Positions 7,222 to 16,915 of a stretch of 64,000 bases of DNA are shown here, in pieces. The first letter of the stretch is position 1. Each line of letters starts with the position of its first letter. The notes under the pieces are model-generated. The model ran no database searches. It was not told where the DNA came from and saw nothing but the letters and a program-made list of their open reading frames with translations. Source of the stretch: Lentisphaerota bacterium. Lineage in GTDB: Bacteria; Verrucomicrobiota; Kiritimatiellia; PWTM01. The position numbers and the translations under genes are program-made. The stretch lies in the NCBI GenBank assembly GCA_016873715.1, contig VGWF01000006.1, positions 1-64,000 on the forward strand, written 5' to 3'.

Positions 7222-10155
7222 ATGATGAGTAGCGATTGGAAGCACGATGCGCCCGGGTGGGCCGCCGGTCTGGGCGCGGCCCTGGGCGGCAACCTCGATC
7301 TCTCCCCGCTGGCCCGAAGGCTCTACAGCCAGGACGCCTCGATCTACGAGCAGCTCCCGCTCGGTGTCGCACGGCCGCGCGACGCGGCCGATTGCGCCGC
7401 CCTTGTGCGCGCGGCCGCGACCCACGGGTTCAGCCTGATCCCGCGCGCGGGCGGCACCAGCCTCGCCGGACAGTGCGTCGGCCCCGGCCTCGTCGTCGAG
7501 GTCTCCCGGCACATGAACCGCATCGTGTCGGTCGACGCCACCGCGCGCACCGCCCGCGTCGGACCGGGCGTCGTGCAGGACGACCTCAACGACGCGGCCG
7601 CCCCGCACAACCTCATGTTCGCGCCGGACACCTCGACCTCCAGGCAGGCCGGCATCGGCGGCATGATCGGCAACAACTCGTGCGGCGCCTTCTCCGTCCG
7701 CTTCGGCACCACGCGCGACCACGTCGACGCGGTGGACGTCATCCTCGCCGACGGTTCGCCGGCCCGCCTCGGCCCGCTCGACGGCCCCGCCCTGGACGCC
7801 AAGCTCCGCGAGGACTCGCCGGACGGCCGCCTCACGCGCGCCGTGTTCGACCTCGTCGACCGGCACCGCGCGCTCATCCTCGAACGCTCGCCCAAGCCCG
7901 CCGTCCGCCGCCGGAACGCCGGCTACGCCCTCGACGCCCTCGCCGGCGGCCGGCCGTGGAATCCCGACGGCGCGCCGTTCAACCTCGCGCGCCTCCTGTG
8001 CGGAAGCGAGGGGACGCTCGCGCTCGTCACCGAGGCCGAGGTCCGGCTCGTCCCCCGCCCCGCCGCACGCCGCCTCGTCTGCGCGCACTTCGCCTCGGTG
8101 GAGGACGCCTGCCGGGCCACCGTCCCCATCCTCGCCCACAACCCGGCCGCGATCGAACTGATGGACGGCGCCCTCCTCGAGGCCACCCTGCACCATCCCG
8201 CCCAGGCCCCCAACCGGTTCTGGATCGAAGGCGAGCCCGGCGGCGTGCTGGCCATCGAACTGTGGGCGGAGGATGAGGCCGCCGCGGACCGGGCCACCGA
8301 GTCCCTCCTGGCCGATCTTCGCGCCCGCGGCCTCGGTTTCGCACACCCGGTCGTCCCCGCCGCCCGGATTGCCCGCGTCTGGGCGCTGCGCAAGGCCGGG
8401 CTCGGCCTGCTGACCGGCATCCCGGGCGACGTGAAGCCCGTCACCGCGATCGAGGACCTGGCCGTCGCACCGGAGGACCTCGCAGACTTCGTGACGGAGG
8501 TCGACGCCCTGACCGAGAGCCTTGGCTGTCCCTGCGTCTACTACGGCCACGCCTCCGTCGGCCTGCTGCACTACCGCCCGATGCTGAACTTCAAGGATGC
8601 CGACGACCTCGCCACCTTCGAGCGCCTCTGCGCCGGGATCGTGCCGATCGTCCGACGCTTCCGCGGCAGCCTCTCGGGCGAGCACGGCGACGGCCGCCTC
8701 CGCGCACCCTTCCTGCGCGAGGCGCTGACGCCCGACCTCTACGACCTGTGCGTGCAGGTGAAGCGCCTCTTCGACCCGCGCGGCATCCTGAACCCGGGCA
8801 AGATCGTCGACCCCGCCCCGCTGACGGCCGACCTGCGCACCTCGCCCGCAACGCCGACACCGGAGATCGCGACGGAGTTCGACTGGTCCCGCACCGTCGG
8901 CTTCGTCCGCGCCGCCGAGGCCTGCAACGGCGCCGGCGTCTGCCGCCAGAGCACCGGCCGCGGCCTGATGTGCCCGACCTACATGGCCACCGGCGACGAG
9001 GCCCACACGACGCGCGCCCGCGCCAACCTGATGCGCCAGTCGCTGACCTCCGGCACCCCGGACGCGACGTGGACCGACCCCGACCTGGCGGCCGTGATGG
9101 AGTCCTGCCTTTCGTGCAAGGGCTGCAAGCCGGAGTGCCCGTCCGGGGTCGACCTCGCCCGCATGAAGGCCGAGTGGCTCCAGAAGCGCAACGACCGGAA
9201 GGGCCCCTCGCTCCGCAGCCTCGCCATGGGCTTCTACGCGACGGCGGCCCGGGCCGCGCGCATCGCGCCGGGTCTCGCCTCGCGCATCGCGGACTCCGCC
9301 GCGATGAAGCACCTGCTGGGCATCGCCCCGCGGCGCCGCGTGCCGCCCTACGCCCGCCGCACCCTCGCCCAGTGGGCTCGCGACCGCCGCCCGCCCGCGG
9401 CGGCCGGCACACGCGGCGAGGTGCTGCTTCTCAACGACGAGTTCACGAACTACGGCGAGCCGGAGATCGGCATCGCCGCGGTCGAGGTGCTGGAAGCCGC
9501 GGGCTGGGGCGTGCGGCTGACGCACGGCCTCGAGTCCGGCCGCACGCAGATCTCCAAGGGCTTCCTCCGCGCCGCGCGCCGGCGCATCGTGCGCGCGATC
9601 GAAGCCCTCGCGCCGGAGGCCGGGAACGGCACGTGGATCCTCGGCCTGGAGCCGTCCGCGATCCTCACGTTCTGCGACGAGGCGCCGGACCTCGTTCCGC
9701 CCGCGTTGCGCGCGAAGGCGCTCGCGGTCGCGGCGCGGTGCGTCCTCTTCGACGACTTCCTCGCGCGCGAGGCGGACGCCGGCTCGCTCGCCGGCCTGGC
9801 GTTCGGACGACTCCCCGAGGGCGAGGTCCTCTTCCACGGCCACTGCCATCAGAAGGCGATCGCGGGCACCGCGGGCACGCGCCGGGCGCTCGCCCTGATC
9901 CCCGGCCTGACCCTGACCGAACTCGGCACCGCGTGCTGCGGCATGGCCGGTTCGTTCGGCTACGAGCGCGAGCACTACGAACTGTCGATGGAGGTCGCCA
10001 ACCAGGTCCTCCTGCCCGCGATCCGGAACCGCCCCGATGCGCTCGTCTGCGCCCCCGGCACGAGCTGCCGCCAGCAGATCCGCGACGGCGCCGGCCGCCG
10101 CGCCTGGCACACCGCCGAACTGCTGCACCAGTCCCTGGAAAGCGGCAAGCGATGA
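7222..10155 (+). CDS. FAD-linked oxidase / Fe-S binding protein (YdiJ / D-2-hydroxyacid dehydrogenase-like)
   Basis: FAD_binding_4 region RAGGTSLAGQCVGPGLVVE; Cys-rich ferredoxin-like ESCLSCKGCKPECPSGVDL; C-terminal CCG domain ELGTACCGMAGSFG. Confidence 0.92.
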   Translation: MMSSDWKHDAPGWAAGLGAALGGNLDLSPLARRLYSQDASIYEQLPLGVARPRDAADCAALVRAAATHGFSLIPRAGGTSLAGQCVGPGLVVEVSRHMNRIVSVDATARTARVGPGVVQDDLNDAAAPHNLMFAPDTSTSRQAGIGGMIGNNSCGAFSVRFGTTRDHVDAVDVILADGSPARLGPLDGPALDAKLREDSPDGRLTRAVFDLVDRHRALILERSPKPAVRRRNAGYALDALAGGRPWNPDGAPFNLARLLCGSEGTLALVTEAEVRLVPRPAARRLVCAHFASVEDACRATVPILAHNPAAIELMDGALLEATLHHPAQAPNRFWIEGEPGGVLAIELWAEDEAAADRATESLLADLRARGLGFAHPVVPAARIARVWALRKAGLGLLTGIPGDVKPVTAIEDLAVAPEDLADFVTEVDALTESLGCPCVYYGHASVGLLHYRPMLNFKDADDLATFERLCAGIVPIVRRFRGSLSGEHGDGRLRAPFLREALTPDLYDLCVQVKRLFDPRGILNPGKIVDPAPLTADLRTSPATPTPEIATEFDWSRTVGFVRAAEACNGAGVCRQSTGRGLMCPTYMATGDEAHTTRARANLMRQSLTSGTPDATWTDPDLAAVMESCLSCKGCKPECPSGVDLARMKAEWLQKRNDRKGPSLRSLAMGFYATAARAARIAPGLASRIADSAAMKHLLGIAPRRRVPPYARRTLAQWARDRRPPAAAGTRGEVLLLNDEFTNYGEPEIGIAAVEVLEAAGWGVRLTHGLESGRTQISKGFLRAARRRIVRAIEALAPEAGNGTWILGLEPSAILTFCDEAPDLVPPALRAKALAVAARCVLFDDFLAREADAGSLAGLAFGRLPEGEVLFHGHCHQKAIAGTAGTRRALALIPGLTLTELGTACCGMAGSFGYEREHYELSMEVANQVLLPAIRNRPDALVCAPGTSCRQQIRDGAGRRAWHTAELLHQSLESGKR

Positions 10156-10165
10156 GGGACGAGCG

Positions 10166-10507
10166 ATGAACGGAGGAATCGCCAGGCCGGGCCGCTCCTC
10201 CCGCATCCCTCAGGACTCATCGCTTCCCGCTCCGCCCGAGGTCTGCCCGGTCTGCGGGGAGGAGGTACCGCAGGATGCCGCGGCGTGTCCGGGCTGCGGC
10301 GCGGACCACGACACGGGCTGGAACGAGGAGGCGACCGCGGCGGACGGGCTCGACCTGCCCGACGACGACTTCAACTACGACGAGTTCGTGAAGCGGGAGT
10401 TCGGGGAGGAACTGGCGCCGGGCGGCTGGAGACGGCAGATGCTCTGGATCGCCGCCGGATTGGTTGCCCTGCTTGCCCTCACCCTTTGGCTGGCGGCGAA
10501 GCGGTAG
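10166..10507 (+). CDS. Zinc-ribbon protein with C-terminal TM helix
   Basis: CPVCGEEVPQDAAACPGCGAD; C-terminal LWIAAGLVALLALTLWLAAKR. Confidence 0.8.
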   Translation: MNGGIARPGRSSRIPQDSSLPAPPEVCPVCGEEVPQDAAACPGCGADHDTGWNEEATAADGLDLPDDDFNYDEFVKREFGEELAPGGWRRQMLWIAAGLVALLALTLWLAAKR

Positions 10508-10509
10508 CA

Positions 10510-10896
10510 CGGCCTGGAGGGCCGACCTCCGTGTCGGCCGTACGAGGGGTCCCGTGGCAACGGCCTGGAGGGCCGACCTCCGTGTCGGCCGAACGAGGGG
10601 TCCCGTGGCAACGGCCTGGAGGGCCGACCTCCGTGTCGGCCGTTCGGACGGCCGGGTTCATTCGCACGTACGCGAGTTCCTCGTCGTAGTGCGCGCGTGA
10701 TCTCATCTTTGTATCCCGGAAGTCCCGTTGCCGGGGTTTCTCCCTGGATCCATTCACGGCCCGGACGGAGCCGGGCCCTCCATGCACTTGGCGAGAACCT
10801 GGAGGGCCGACCTCCGTGTCGACCGAACGAGGGGTCCCGTGGCAATGGTCTGGAGGGCCGACCTCCGTGTCGGCCGTTCGGACGGCCCGGACGGAG
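10510..10896. repeat. 51-bp period repeat array, 3 + 2 copies
   Basis: CGGCCTGGAGGGCCGACCTCCGTGTCGGCCGxACGAGGGGTCCCGTGGCAA starts at ~10510, 10561, 10612, 10795, 10846. Confidence 0.9.
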
Positions 10897-10926
10897 CCGG
10901 GCCCTCGAGGCACCCGCCGATCCGCC

Positions 10927-12735
10927 CTACCGGCCGCGCCGCAGACCGCCGCGCGGGGGCCCGCGACGCGGTCCGCCGCGCCCGCCGCCATGGCCGAAGG
11001 GCGAGGGACCCCGTGGACGGCTGGGCGGGAGATTGGGCACGCCCTCGGGCAGCTTGACCCACTCCTCCTCGGGAACCGTGCACGGCAGGGACCGGCCGAT
11101 GTACTCCTCGATCGGCGGGAGGTAGAACGATTCCTCCTCGCACGCGAAGGTGACCGACGTGCCCGACGCGCCCGCGCGGCCGGTGCGGCCGATGCGGTGG
11201 ACGTAGTCCTCGGGATCGATCGGGGTGTTGAAGTTCACCACGTGGCTGATGCCCGTGACGTGAAGGCCGCGGCCGGCAACGTCGGTGGCGACGAGCACCT
11301 GGATGCGGCCTTCGCGGAAATCCTCCAGCGCGCGCGTCCGCTGGTTCTGGGCCAGCGCACCCGAGATCAGCGCGCACGGGAAGCCGGCCCTCTTCACCAG
11401 TTCGTCCAGCCGCTCGGCCGTGTCGCGGCGGTTGACGAAGACCAGCACCCGCTCGGGTTTCTCGCGCGTGAGCAGGTTGTAGAGCAGCGGCCACTTCTCG
11501 GCGGCCGTGACGATGTAGACGATCTGGTTGACGGTATCCACCGCGACGTTCTCGGGCTCGATCTCGACCTTCGCGGGATCGCGCGTCCAGCTCGACGCGA
11601 GCCGCAGGATCGGCTCGGACAGCGTGGCGCTGAAGAGAAGCGTCTGGCGGCGGTCCTTGTGCGGCGTGCTGTAGACGATGCGGCGGACGTCGGGGATGAA
11701 CCCCATGTCCAGCATGCGGTCGGCCTCGTCGATGACGAGAATCTCGACGCGGTTGAGGTGGATCTCGTGGCGCGCGTGGAAGTCGAGCAGGCGGCCGGGC
11801 GTGGCGATCAGCAGGTCCACGGGGCCGGCGGCGAGCCGGCGGCGCTGGCGGTCCATGTCCTCGCCGCCGTAGACGGCGACCGACCGGACGCCGCAGTACT
11901 TCCCGAGGTCCGCGGCGTCGCGCTCGATCTGCATCGCCAGCTCGCGCGTCGGCGCCAGCACCAGCGCGCGGGCCGAGCCGGGCCTGCGGCCCTCGCGGTC
12001 GGGGCTGCGCAGAAAGCGGGTGAAGACGGTGATCAGGAAGGCGGCGGTCTTGCCCGTGCCGGTCTGCGCCCGGCCGGCCATGTCGCGGCCCTCCAGCGTC
12101 GCCGGCAGCGTGCCGGCCTGGATCGGCGTGCAGTACTGGAAGCCGAGATCGGCGATCGCGTGGAGGATCTCCACCGGCAGGCCGAGGTCCTGGAAACGCG
12201 TCTTGCCCTCGGCCGGCGGAACGACGTACGAGGCCGGATCCCACGGCGGCCCGGGCGGCGGCGGCGGTTCCGCTGCGACCGGCGCTGCCTCGCCGGCAAC
12301 CCCGGCGCCTTCCTCGCGGCGGCGTCCCCGCCCCCCGCGCCGGCGGCGGCGCTTCGCCGGATCGTCCGCGCCGGGGGTCCATGCGGTCCCGGCGTCGCGC
12401 GCGGACGCACTGTCGTACGCACCGGCCTCGCGAGGCCCGGAATGGCCGCGGCCCGCGGCGTGTCCACGGCCCTCGGAGGTCCGGCCTTCGCCGTGGCCGC
12501 GCCCGTCGGTGGAGCCGCGCCCCCCGGTGTGACCGTGGCCCTCGGCGTGGCCGCGGATCGCATGAGGACCGTGCCGGTGAGCCGCGTGGGCGTGCGCCCC
12601 CCCGGGGCGCTGGGCTTGACCGGGATCGTCCGGCCGATCGGCCTTCGGACCGCGGGCGTCTTCCTTCTTCGCGTCGCCCCCGCCCTTCACGCGGCGGCCG
12701 AGCGACTTCAACGTGTGGAGTATCTTCTTGAGCAT
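10927..12735 (-). CDS. DEAD-box RNA helicase (RhlE-like) with disordered termini
   Basis: AQTGTGKTAAF, VIDEADRMLDMGF, LFSATLS, HRIGRTGRAG; His/Gly/Arg-rich N-terminal extension and Gly/Arg C-terminal tail. Confidence 0.93.
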   Translation of the reverse strand: MLKKILHTLKSLGRRVKGGGDAKKEDARGPKADRPDDPGQAQRPGGAHAHAAHRHGPHAIRGHAEGHGHTGGRGSTDGRGHGEGRTSEGRGHAAGRGHSGPREAGAYDSASARDAGTAWTPGADDPAKRRRRRGGRGRRREEGAGVAGEAAPVAAEPPPPPGPPWDPASYVVPPAEGKTRFQDLGLPVEILHAIADLGFQYCTPIQAGTLPATLEGRDMAGRAQTGTGKTAAFLITVFTRFLRSPDREGRRPGSARALVLAPTRELAMQIERDAADLGKYCGVRSVAVYGGEDMDRQRRRLAAGPVDLLIATPGRLLDFHARHEIHLNRVEILVIDEADRMLDMGFIPDVRRIVYSTPHKDRRQTLLFSATLSEPILRLASSWTRDPAKVEIEPENVAVDTVNQIVYIVTAAEKWPLLYNLLTREKPERVLVFVNRRDTAERLDELVKRAGFPCALISGALAQNQRTRALEDFREGRIQVLVATDVAGRGLHVTGISHVVNFNTPIDPEDYVHRIGRTGRAGASGTSVTFACEEESFYLPPIEEYIGRSLPCTVPEEEWVKLPEGVPNLPPSRPRGPSPFGHGGGRGGPRRGPPRGGLRRGR

Positions 12736-12862
12736 GGCGGAATCGCGGCAGGATACGCCCCCGGGCGCCCGATAACAACCGCCGAATTGGGCGTGGTGGA
12801 CATCCGGCGCGGGCCGGGGCATAAAGGGCGCGCGGGGCGGCCGTGCCGCGCGGGGGGTGCCG

Positions 12863-14395
12863 ATGAAGCTGGGCGGGTTCGACATCGCCGTGTTCGTCGC
12901 GTTCTACGCGCTGATCTTCGGCGTCAGCCTCTGGAAGAGCCGCCGCGAAAGCGGCAGCGAGGACTACTTCCTCGCCGGCCGCAGCCTTCCCTGGTGGATC
13001 ATCGGCATCTCCATCGTCGCCGCGAACATCTCCACGGAGCAGTTCGTCGGCATGGCCGGCCAGGGCGCGGGCGGCGTCGGTCTCGCCGCCAGCAACTGGC
13101 AGCTCCTCGGCTCGGTCGCCGTCGTGCTGATCGCCTTCACGCTGCTGCCCCGGTTCCTGAAGGCGGGCATCTACACGATGCCGGAGTTCCTCGAGTACCG
13201 CTTCAACACCGCGACGCGGTCGATCATGGCCGCCATCACGGTCGTCATCTACGTGACCGTGATGCTGACCGCGGTGCTCTACTCCGGGGGGCTGGTGCTG
13301 CGGACGGTCTTCGATGTGCCGCTGCTGAAGGGCGTCTGGATGATCGGCCTCATCGCCGTCGCCTACACCGCGTGGGGAGGCCTCAAGGCCGTCGCGTGGG
13401 CCGACCTCTTCCAGGGCGGCGCCCTGCTGGTCGGCGGAATCGTGACGTTCCTCCTCGGCCTGCACGCGGTCGGCGGCTGGGACGCCTTCGCAACGTCGAA
13501 CGCGGCGAAGCTGCACATGGTCCTCCCGGCGGGCCACAAGGACCTTCCCTGGGTCGGCGTGCTCGGCGGCATGTGGATCGTCGAACTCTACTACTGCGGC
13601 CTCAACCAGTTCATCGTCCAGCGCAACCTCGCCGCGAAGACCCTGCGCGACGGGCAGCTCGGCGTCATCTTCGCCGGCGCCCTGTGGCTGATCGTCCCCT
13701 TCGCCATCGTCATGCCCGGCCTCATGGCCCAGCAGCTCTACGGCGCCCAGATGGCCACGCCGGACGAGGCCTTCCCCACCCTGATCCGCAACCTGATCCC
13801 GGCCGGCGTCCGCGGCTTCATGTTCGCCGCGATCGCGGGGGCCGTGATCAGCTCGCTCGCCTCGATGCTCAACTCCGCCGCGACGATCTCGACGATGGAC
13901 ATCTACCACCGCCTGATCGACCGGCGCGCCCCGCAGAAACGGCTGGTGTGGCTCGGGCGCGTGCTGACGGTCCTCTTCGTCATCATCGCCTGCCTGCTGG
14001 CCCCCCGGCTCGACGACCCGAAGTTCGGCGGCGTCTTCAAGTTCATCCAGCAGTTCCAGGGCTACATCTGGCCCGGCGTCACCGCCGTCTTCGTGTTCGG
14101 CATCCTCGTCCCCACGGCCCCCGGCGCCGCCGGCGTCGCCGGCATGCTCTCCGGACCGGCACTCTACGGCCTGCTGCAGTTCCACGCGAAGGACATGCAC
14201 TTCCTGATCCAGGTCGCCCTCGTCTTCCAGCTCGTGCTGCTGATCATGGGCCTCATCACCCTGGCGTTCCCGCGGGCCGAGCCGAAGTCGCTGCCGGTGC
14301 GCGCGGACCTCGACACGACCACGGCCCCGATCGTGCGCTGGGCCGGCGCCGCCGTCCTCGCGGGCGTCGCGGTGTTCTACGCCGTTTTCTGGTGA
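12863..14395 (+). CDS. Sodium:solute symporter (SSS/SGLT family)
   Basis: MKLGGFDIAVFVAFYALIFGVSLWKSRR...DYFLAGRSLPWWIIGISIVAANIST; multiple TM segments. Start could be 12857. Confidence 0.92.
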   Translation: MKLGGFDIAVFVAFYALIFGVSLWKSRRESGSEDYFLAGRSLPWWIIGISIVAANISTEQFVGMAGQGAGGVGLAASNWQLLGSVAVVLIAFTLLPRFLKAGIYTMPEFLEYRFNTATRSIMAAITVVIYVTVMLTAVLYSGGLVLRTVFDVPLLKGVWMIGLIAVAYTAWGGLKAVAWADLFQGGALLVGGIVTFLLGLHAVGGWDAFATSNAAKLHMVLPAGHKDLPWVGVLGGMWIVELYYCGLNQFIVQRNLAAKTLRDGQLGVIFAGALWLIVPFAIVMPGLMAQQLYGAQMATPDEAFPTLIRNLIPAGVRGFMFAAIAGAVISSLASMLNSAATISTMDIYHRLIDRRAPQKRLVWLGRVLTVLFVIIACLLAPRLDDPKFGGVFKFIQQFQGYIWPGVTAVFVFGILVPTAPGAAGVAGMLSGPALYGLLQFHAKDMHFLIQVALVFQLVLLIMGLITLAFPRAEPKSLPVRADLDTTTAPIVRWAGAAVLAGVAVFYAVFW

Positions 14396-14442
14396 ACGGA
14401 ACGAAGAAGGGCCGGCGGGCGCCGCAAGCAAGGAGACAGGTC

Positions 14443-16491
14443 ATGCGATCGATGGGAATCGGTATCGTGGCGGGTGCAATGGCCCTTCGGGCGGCGGCGG
14501 GCACGGTGTCGCTGGAGACGCTGGACCTGAAGCTGATGTCGGGCGGCTGGGGACGCGCGATCGCCAACCAGGCGGTCACGACCAACCCGCTGTCGATCGG
14601 CGGCAAGGCCTACGACCGCGGCATCGGCACGCATGCGCCGAGCCAGTGGGTCCTGGCGCTCGACGGGAAGGCCGCGGAGTTCCGCGCCGAGGTCGGCGTC
14701 GACGCCCAGGTGAAGCCCGGCCAGCCCGGATCGGTGGAGTTCCTCGTGATCGCGGGCGAGACGGAGATCTGGCGCAGCGGCGTGATGAAGGCGGGCCAGC
14801 CGGCGAAGTCCGTCCGCGTGCCCCTCGCGGGCGTGAAGCAGCTCATCCTCGAGGTGTCCGACGCGGGCGACGGCCGGAGCCACGACCACGCCGACTGGGC
14901 CGCCGCGGAGATCGATTTCGCCGGCGAGCCGCCGAAGGCCATCGCCGCGCCCGCGGTGCCGGAGGAGGAGGCCGTGATCCTGACGCCGCCCGCGCCGAAG
15001 TCGCCGCGGATCCACGGGCCGAAGGTCTACGGCGCGCGCCCCGGAAAGCCGTTCCTCTACCGCATCCCCGCCACCGGCGAGCGCCCGATGGTCTTCGCCG
15101 CCGGCGGCCTGCCCGCCGGCCTCGACCTCGACCCGCAGGGCGGAATCGTGCGCGGCACGACGCCGCCGCGCGGCGACCACAAGGTGACGTTCACCGCCCG
15201 CAACGCGCACGGGACCGCGGAGCGGACCTTCACGATCGTCGCCGGCGACACGCTCGCGCTCACGCCGCCCATGGGCTGGAACCACTGGTACACGCACTAC
15301 AACCGCATCACCGACGCGACGATGCGCGAGGCGGCCGACGTGATGATCTCCAGCGGCATGGCCGACCACGGCTACCAGTACGTCAACATCGACGACTGCT
15401 GGATGAACGCCCCCGCCGTCGGCAAGTACCAGCGCGACCCGAAACGCATCGGGGCCGAACGGAGGCCCGACGGAACCATCCAGCCCAACACCTACTTCCC
15501 CGACATGAAGGGCCTCGCGGACTTCATCCATGCCAAGGGCCTCAAGGCCGGCCTCTACACCTCGCCCGGCCCGCTGACCTGCGCCGGCTTCGGCGGCGCG
15601 CTCGGGCACGAGGCGCAGGACGCGAAGACCTTCGCCGACTGGGGCTACGACTTCCTCAAGTACGACTGGTGCAGCTACGGCCGCATCGCCGCCTCCGGCA
15701 GCCCGACCGACCCCGCGATCCCCGCCTGGGACAAGGGTCCGCCGACGCTCGCGGGCTACCAGTACCCGTTCCGCAAGATGGGGGAACTGCTGAAACGGCA
15801 GGACCGCGACATCGTCTTCAACCTCTGCCAGTACGGCATGGGCGAGGTGTGGAGATGGGGCGCGGAGGTCGGCGGCCACTCGTGGCGCACGACCGGCGAC
15901 CTCGGCCTCGAGAGGGCGTCGCGCCTGCCCGGGTTCTACTCGATCGGCCTTCGCAACGCGCAACTGCACGAGTTCGCGCGGCCCGGCGCATGGAACGACC
16001 CCGACTACATCCTCATCGGCTGGTACGGCAACGCCCACGGCCTGCGCGAGCCGGAGAAGGCGCCGCTCACACCGAACGAGTCCTACAGCTACATGTCGAT
16101 GTGGAGCCTGATGGCCGCCCCGCTGTTCTTCAGCGGCGACATGTCGAAGCTCGACGCCTTCACGGTGAACGTGCTGTGCAACCCCGAGGTGATCGAGGTC
16201 AACCAGGACGTGCTCGGGAAGCAGGCGCGCATCGTCCGGCAGACCGACACGGAGCTGGTGCTGGCGAAGCCGCTCGAGGACGGATCGGTCGCGGTCGGCC
16301 TCTTCGCGCTCGGGCGCGGCCGGCAGACGATCGCCGTATCGTGGAAGGAACTCGGGGTCGCGGGGCCGCGCCGCGTGCGCGATGTGTGGCGCTGCGCCGA
16401 CGCCGGCACGGCCGACGGCGAGTGGAAGGCCGACGTCCCCCGCCACGGCGTGAGCTTCGTGCGGCTGGTCCCCGGGGGTGCCCGGCCGTAG
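14443..16491 (+). CDS. NPCBM-domain alpha-galactosidase (GH27-like), secreted
   Basis: N-terminal NPCBM-like YDRGIGTHAPSQWVLALDG; GH27 TPPMGWNHWYTHYNRITDATMREAADVMISSGMADHGYQYVNIDDCW; DFLKYDWCSYG. Confidence 0.92.
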   Translation: MRSMGIGIVAGAMALRAAAGTVSLETLDLKLMSGGWGRAIANQAVTTNPLSIGGKAYDRGIGTHAPSQWVLALDGKAAEFRAEVGVDAQVKPGQPGSVEFLVIAGETEIWRSGVMKAGQPAKSVRVPLAGVKQLILEVSDAGDGRSHDHADWAAAEIDFAGEPPKAIAAPAVPEEEAVILTPPAPKSPRIHGPKVYGARPGKPFLYRIPATGERPMVFAAGGLPAGLDLDPQGGIVRGTTPPRGDHKVTFTARNAHGTAERTFTIVAGDTLALTPPMGWNHWYTHYNRITDATMREAADVMISSGMADHGYQYVNIDDCWMNAPAVGKYQRDPKRIGAERRPDGTIQPNTYFPDMKGLADFIHAKGLKAGLYTSPGPLTCAGFGGALGHEAQDAKTFADWGYDFLKYDWCSYGRIAASGSPTDPAIPAWDKGPPTLAGYQYPFRKMGELLKRQDRDIVFNLCQYGMGEVWRWGAEVGGHSWRTTGDLGLERASRLPGFYSIGLRNAQLHEFARPGAWNDPDYILIGWYGNAHGLREPEKAPLTPNESYSYMSMWSLMAAPLFFSGDMSKLDAFTVNVLCNPEVIEVNQDVLGKQARIVRQTDTELVLAKPLEDGSVAVGLFALGRGRQTIAVSWKELGVAGPRRVRDVWRCADAGTADGEWKADVPRHGVSFVRLVPGGARP

Positions 16492-16528
16492 GCCACCACG
16501 GCGGATCGGCATGCGCCCCCCCGCACTT

Positions 16529-16555
16529 ATCCGTGCAATCCGTGCAATCCGTGGT
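16529..16555. repeat. 9-bp tandem (ATCCGTGCA)2 ATCCGTGGT
   Basis: ATCCGTGCA ATCCGTGCA ATCCGTGGT between GH27 and Dabb genes. Confidence 0.8.
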
Positions 16556-16595
16556 GTATCGTCTCCGGCAACGTCCACGTGAAGGAGACCATGCC

Positions 16596-16892
16596 ATGTT
16601 CGTCCATACCGTGTTCTTCTGGCTGAGGAAGGGAATCTCCGCCGCCGACCGCAAGGCCTTCGACGCCGGATTGAAGTCGCTGTTGGCGATCAAGACGATC
16701 CGCCGGAGCCATGTCGGGAAACCCGCCGACACCGACCGGCCGGTCATCGACCGCACGTACGACCGCGGCCTGACCGTGGTCTTCGATTCGAAGGCCGGCC
16801 ACGACGCCTACCAGGCCGACCCCGTCCACCTGAAGTTCGTGAAGACCTGCGCGAAGCACTGGATCCGCGTGCTGGTCTACGACTTCGAGTAG
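16596..16892 (+). CDS. Dabb (stress-responsive A/B barrel) domain protein
   Basis: MFVHTVFFWLRKGISAADRKAFDAGLKSLL...GLTVVFDSKAGHDAYQADPVHLKFV. Confidence 0.88.
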   Translation: MFVHTVFFWLRKGISAADRKAFDAGLKSLLAIKTIRRSHVGKPADTDRPVIDRTYDRGLTVVFDSKAGHDAYQADPVHLKFVKTCAKHWIRVLVYDFE

Positions 16893-16915
16893 GCGACGCT
16901 ACGCGGGAGGTGGTC

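Noticed and set aside
10655-10712. Intact transposase gene
   Set aside because: Only a short motif-like remnant; no full ORF, so not annotated as a mobile element.
10510-10896. CRISPR-like interpretation of the 51-bp array
   Set aside because: Units are contiguous without unique spacers; a tandem repeat is a better fit.
10816-14442. 1891-aa plus-strand ORF extending far upstream of the GH27 gene, and other long antisense ORFs
   Set aside because: High-GC codon bias leaves alternative frames open; the domain and signal peptide start at 14443, and upstream sequence is antisense to the helicase and out of frame with the symporter.
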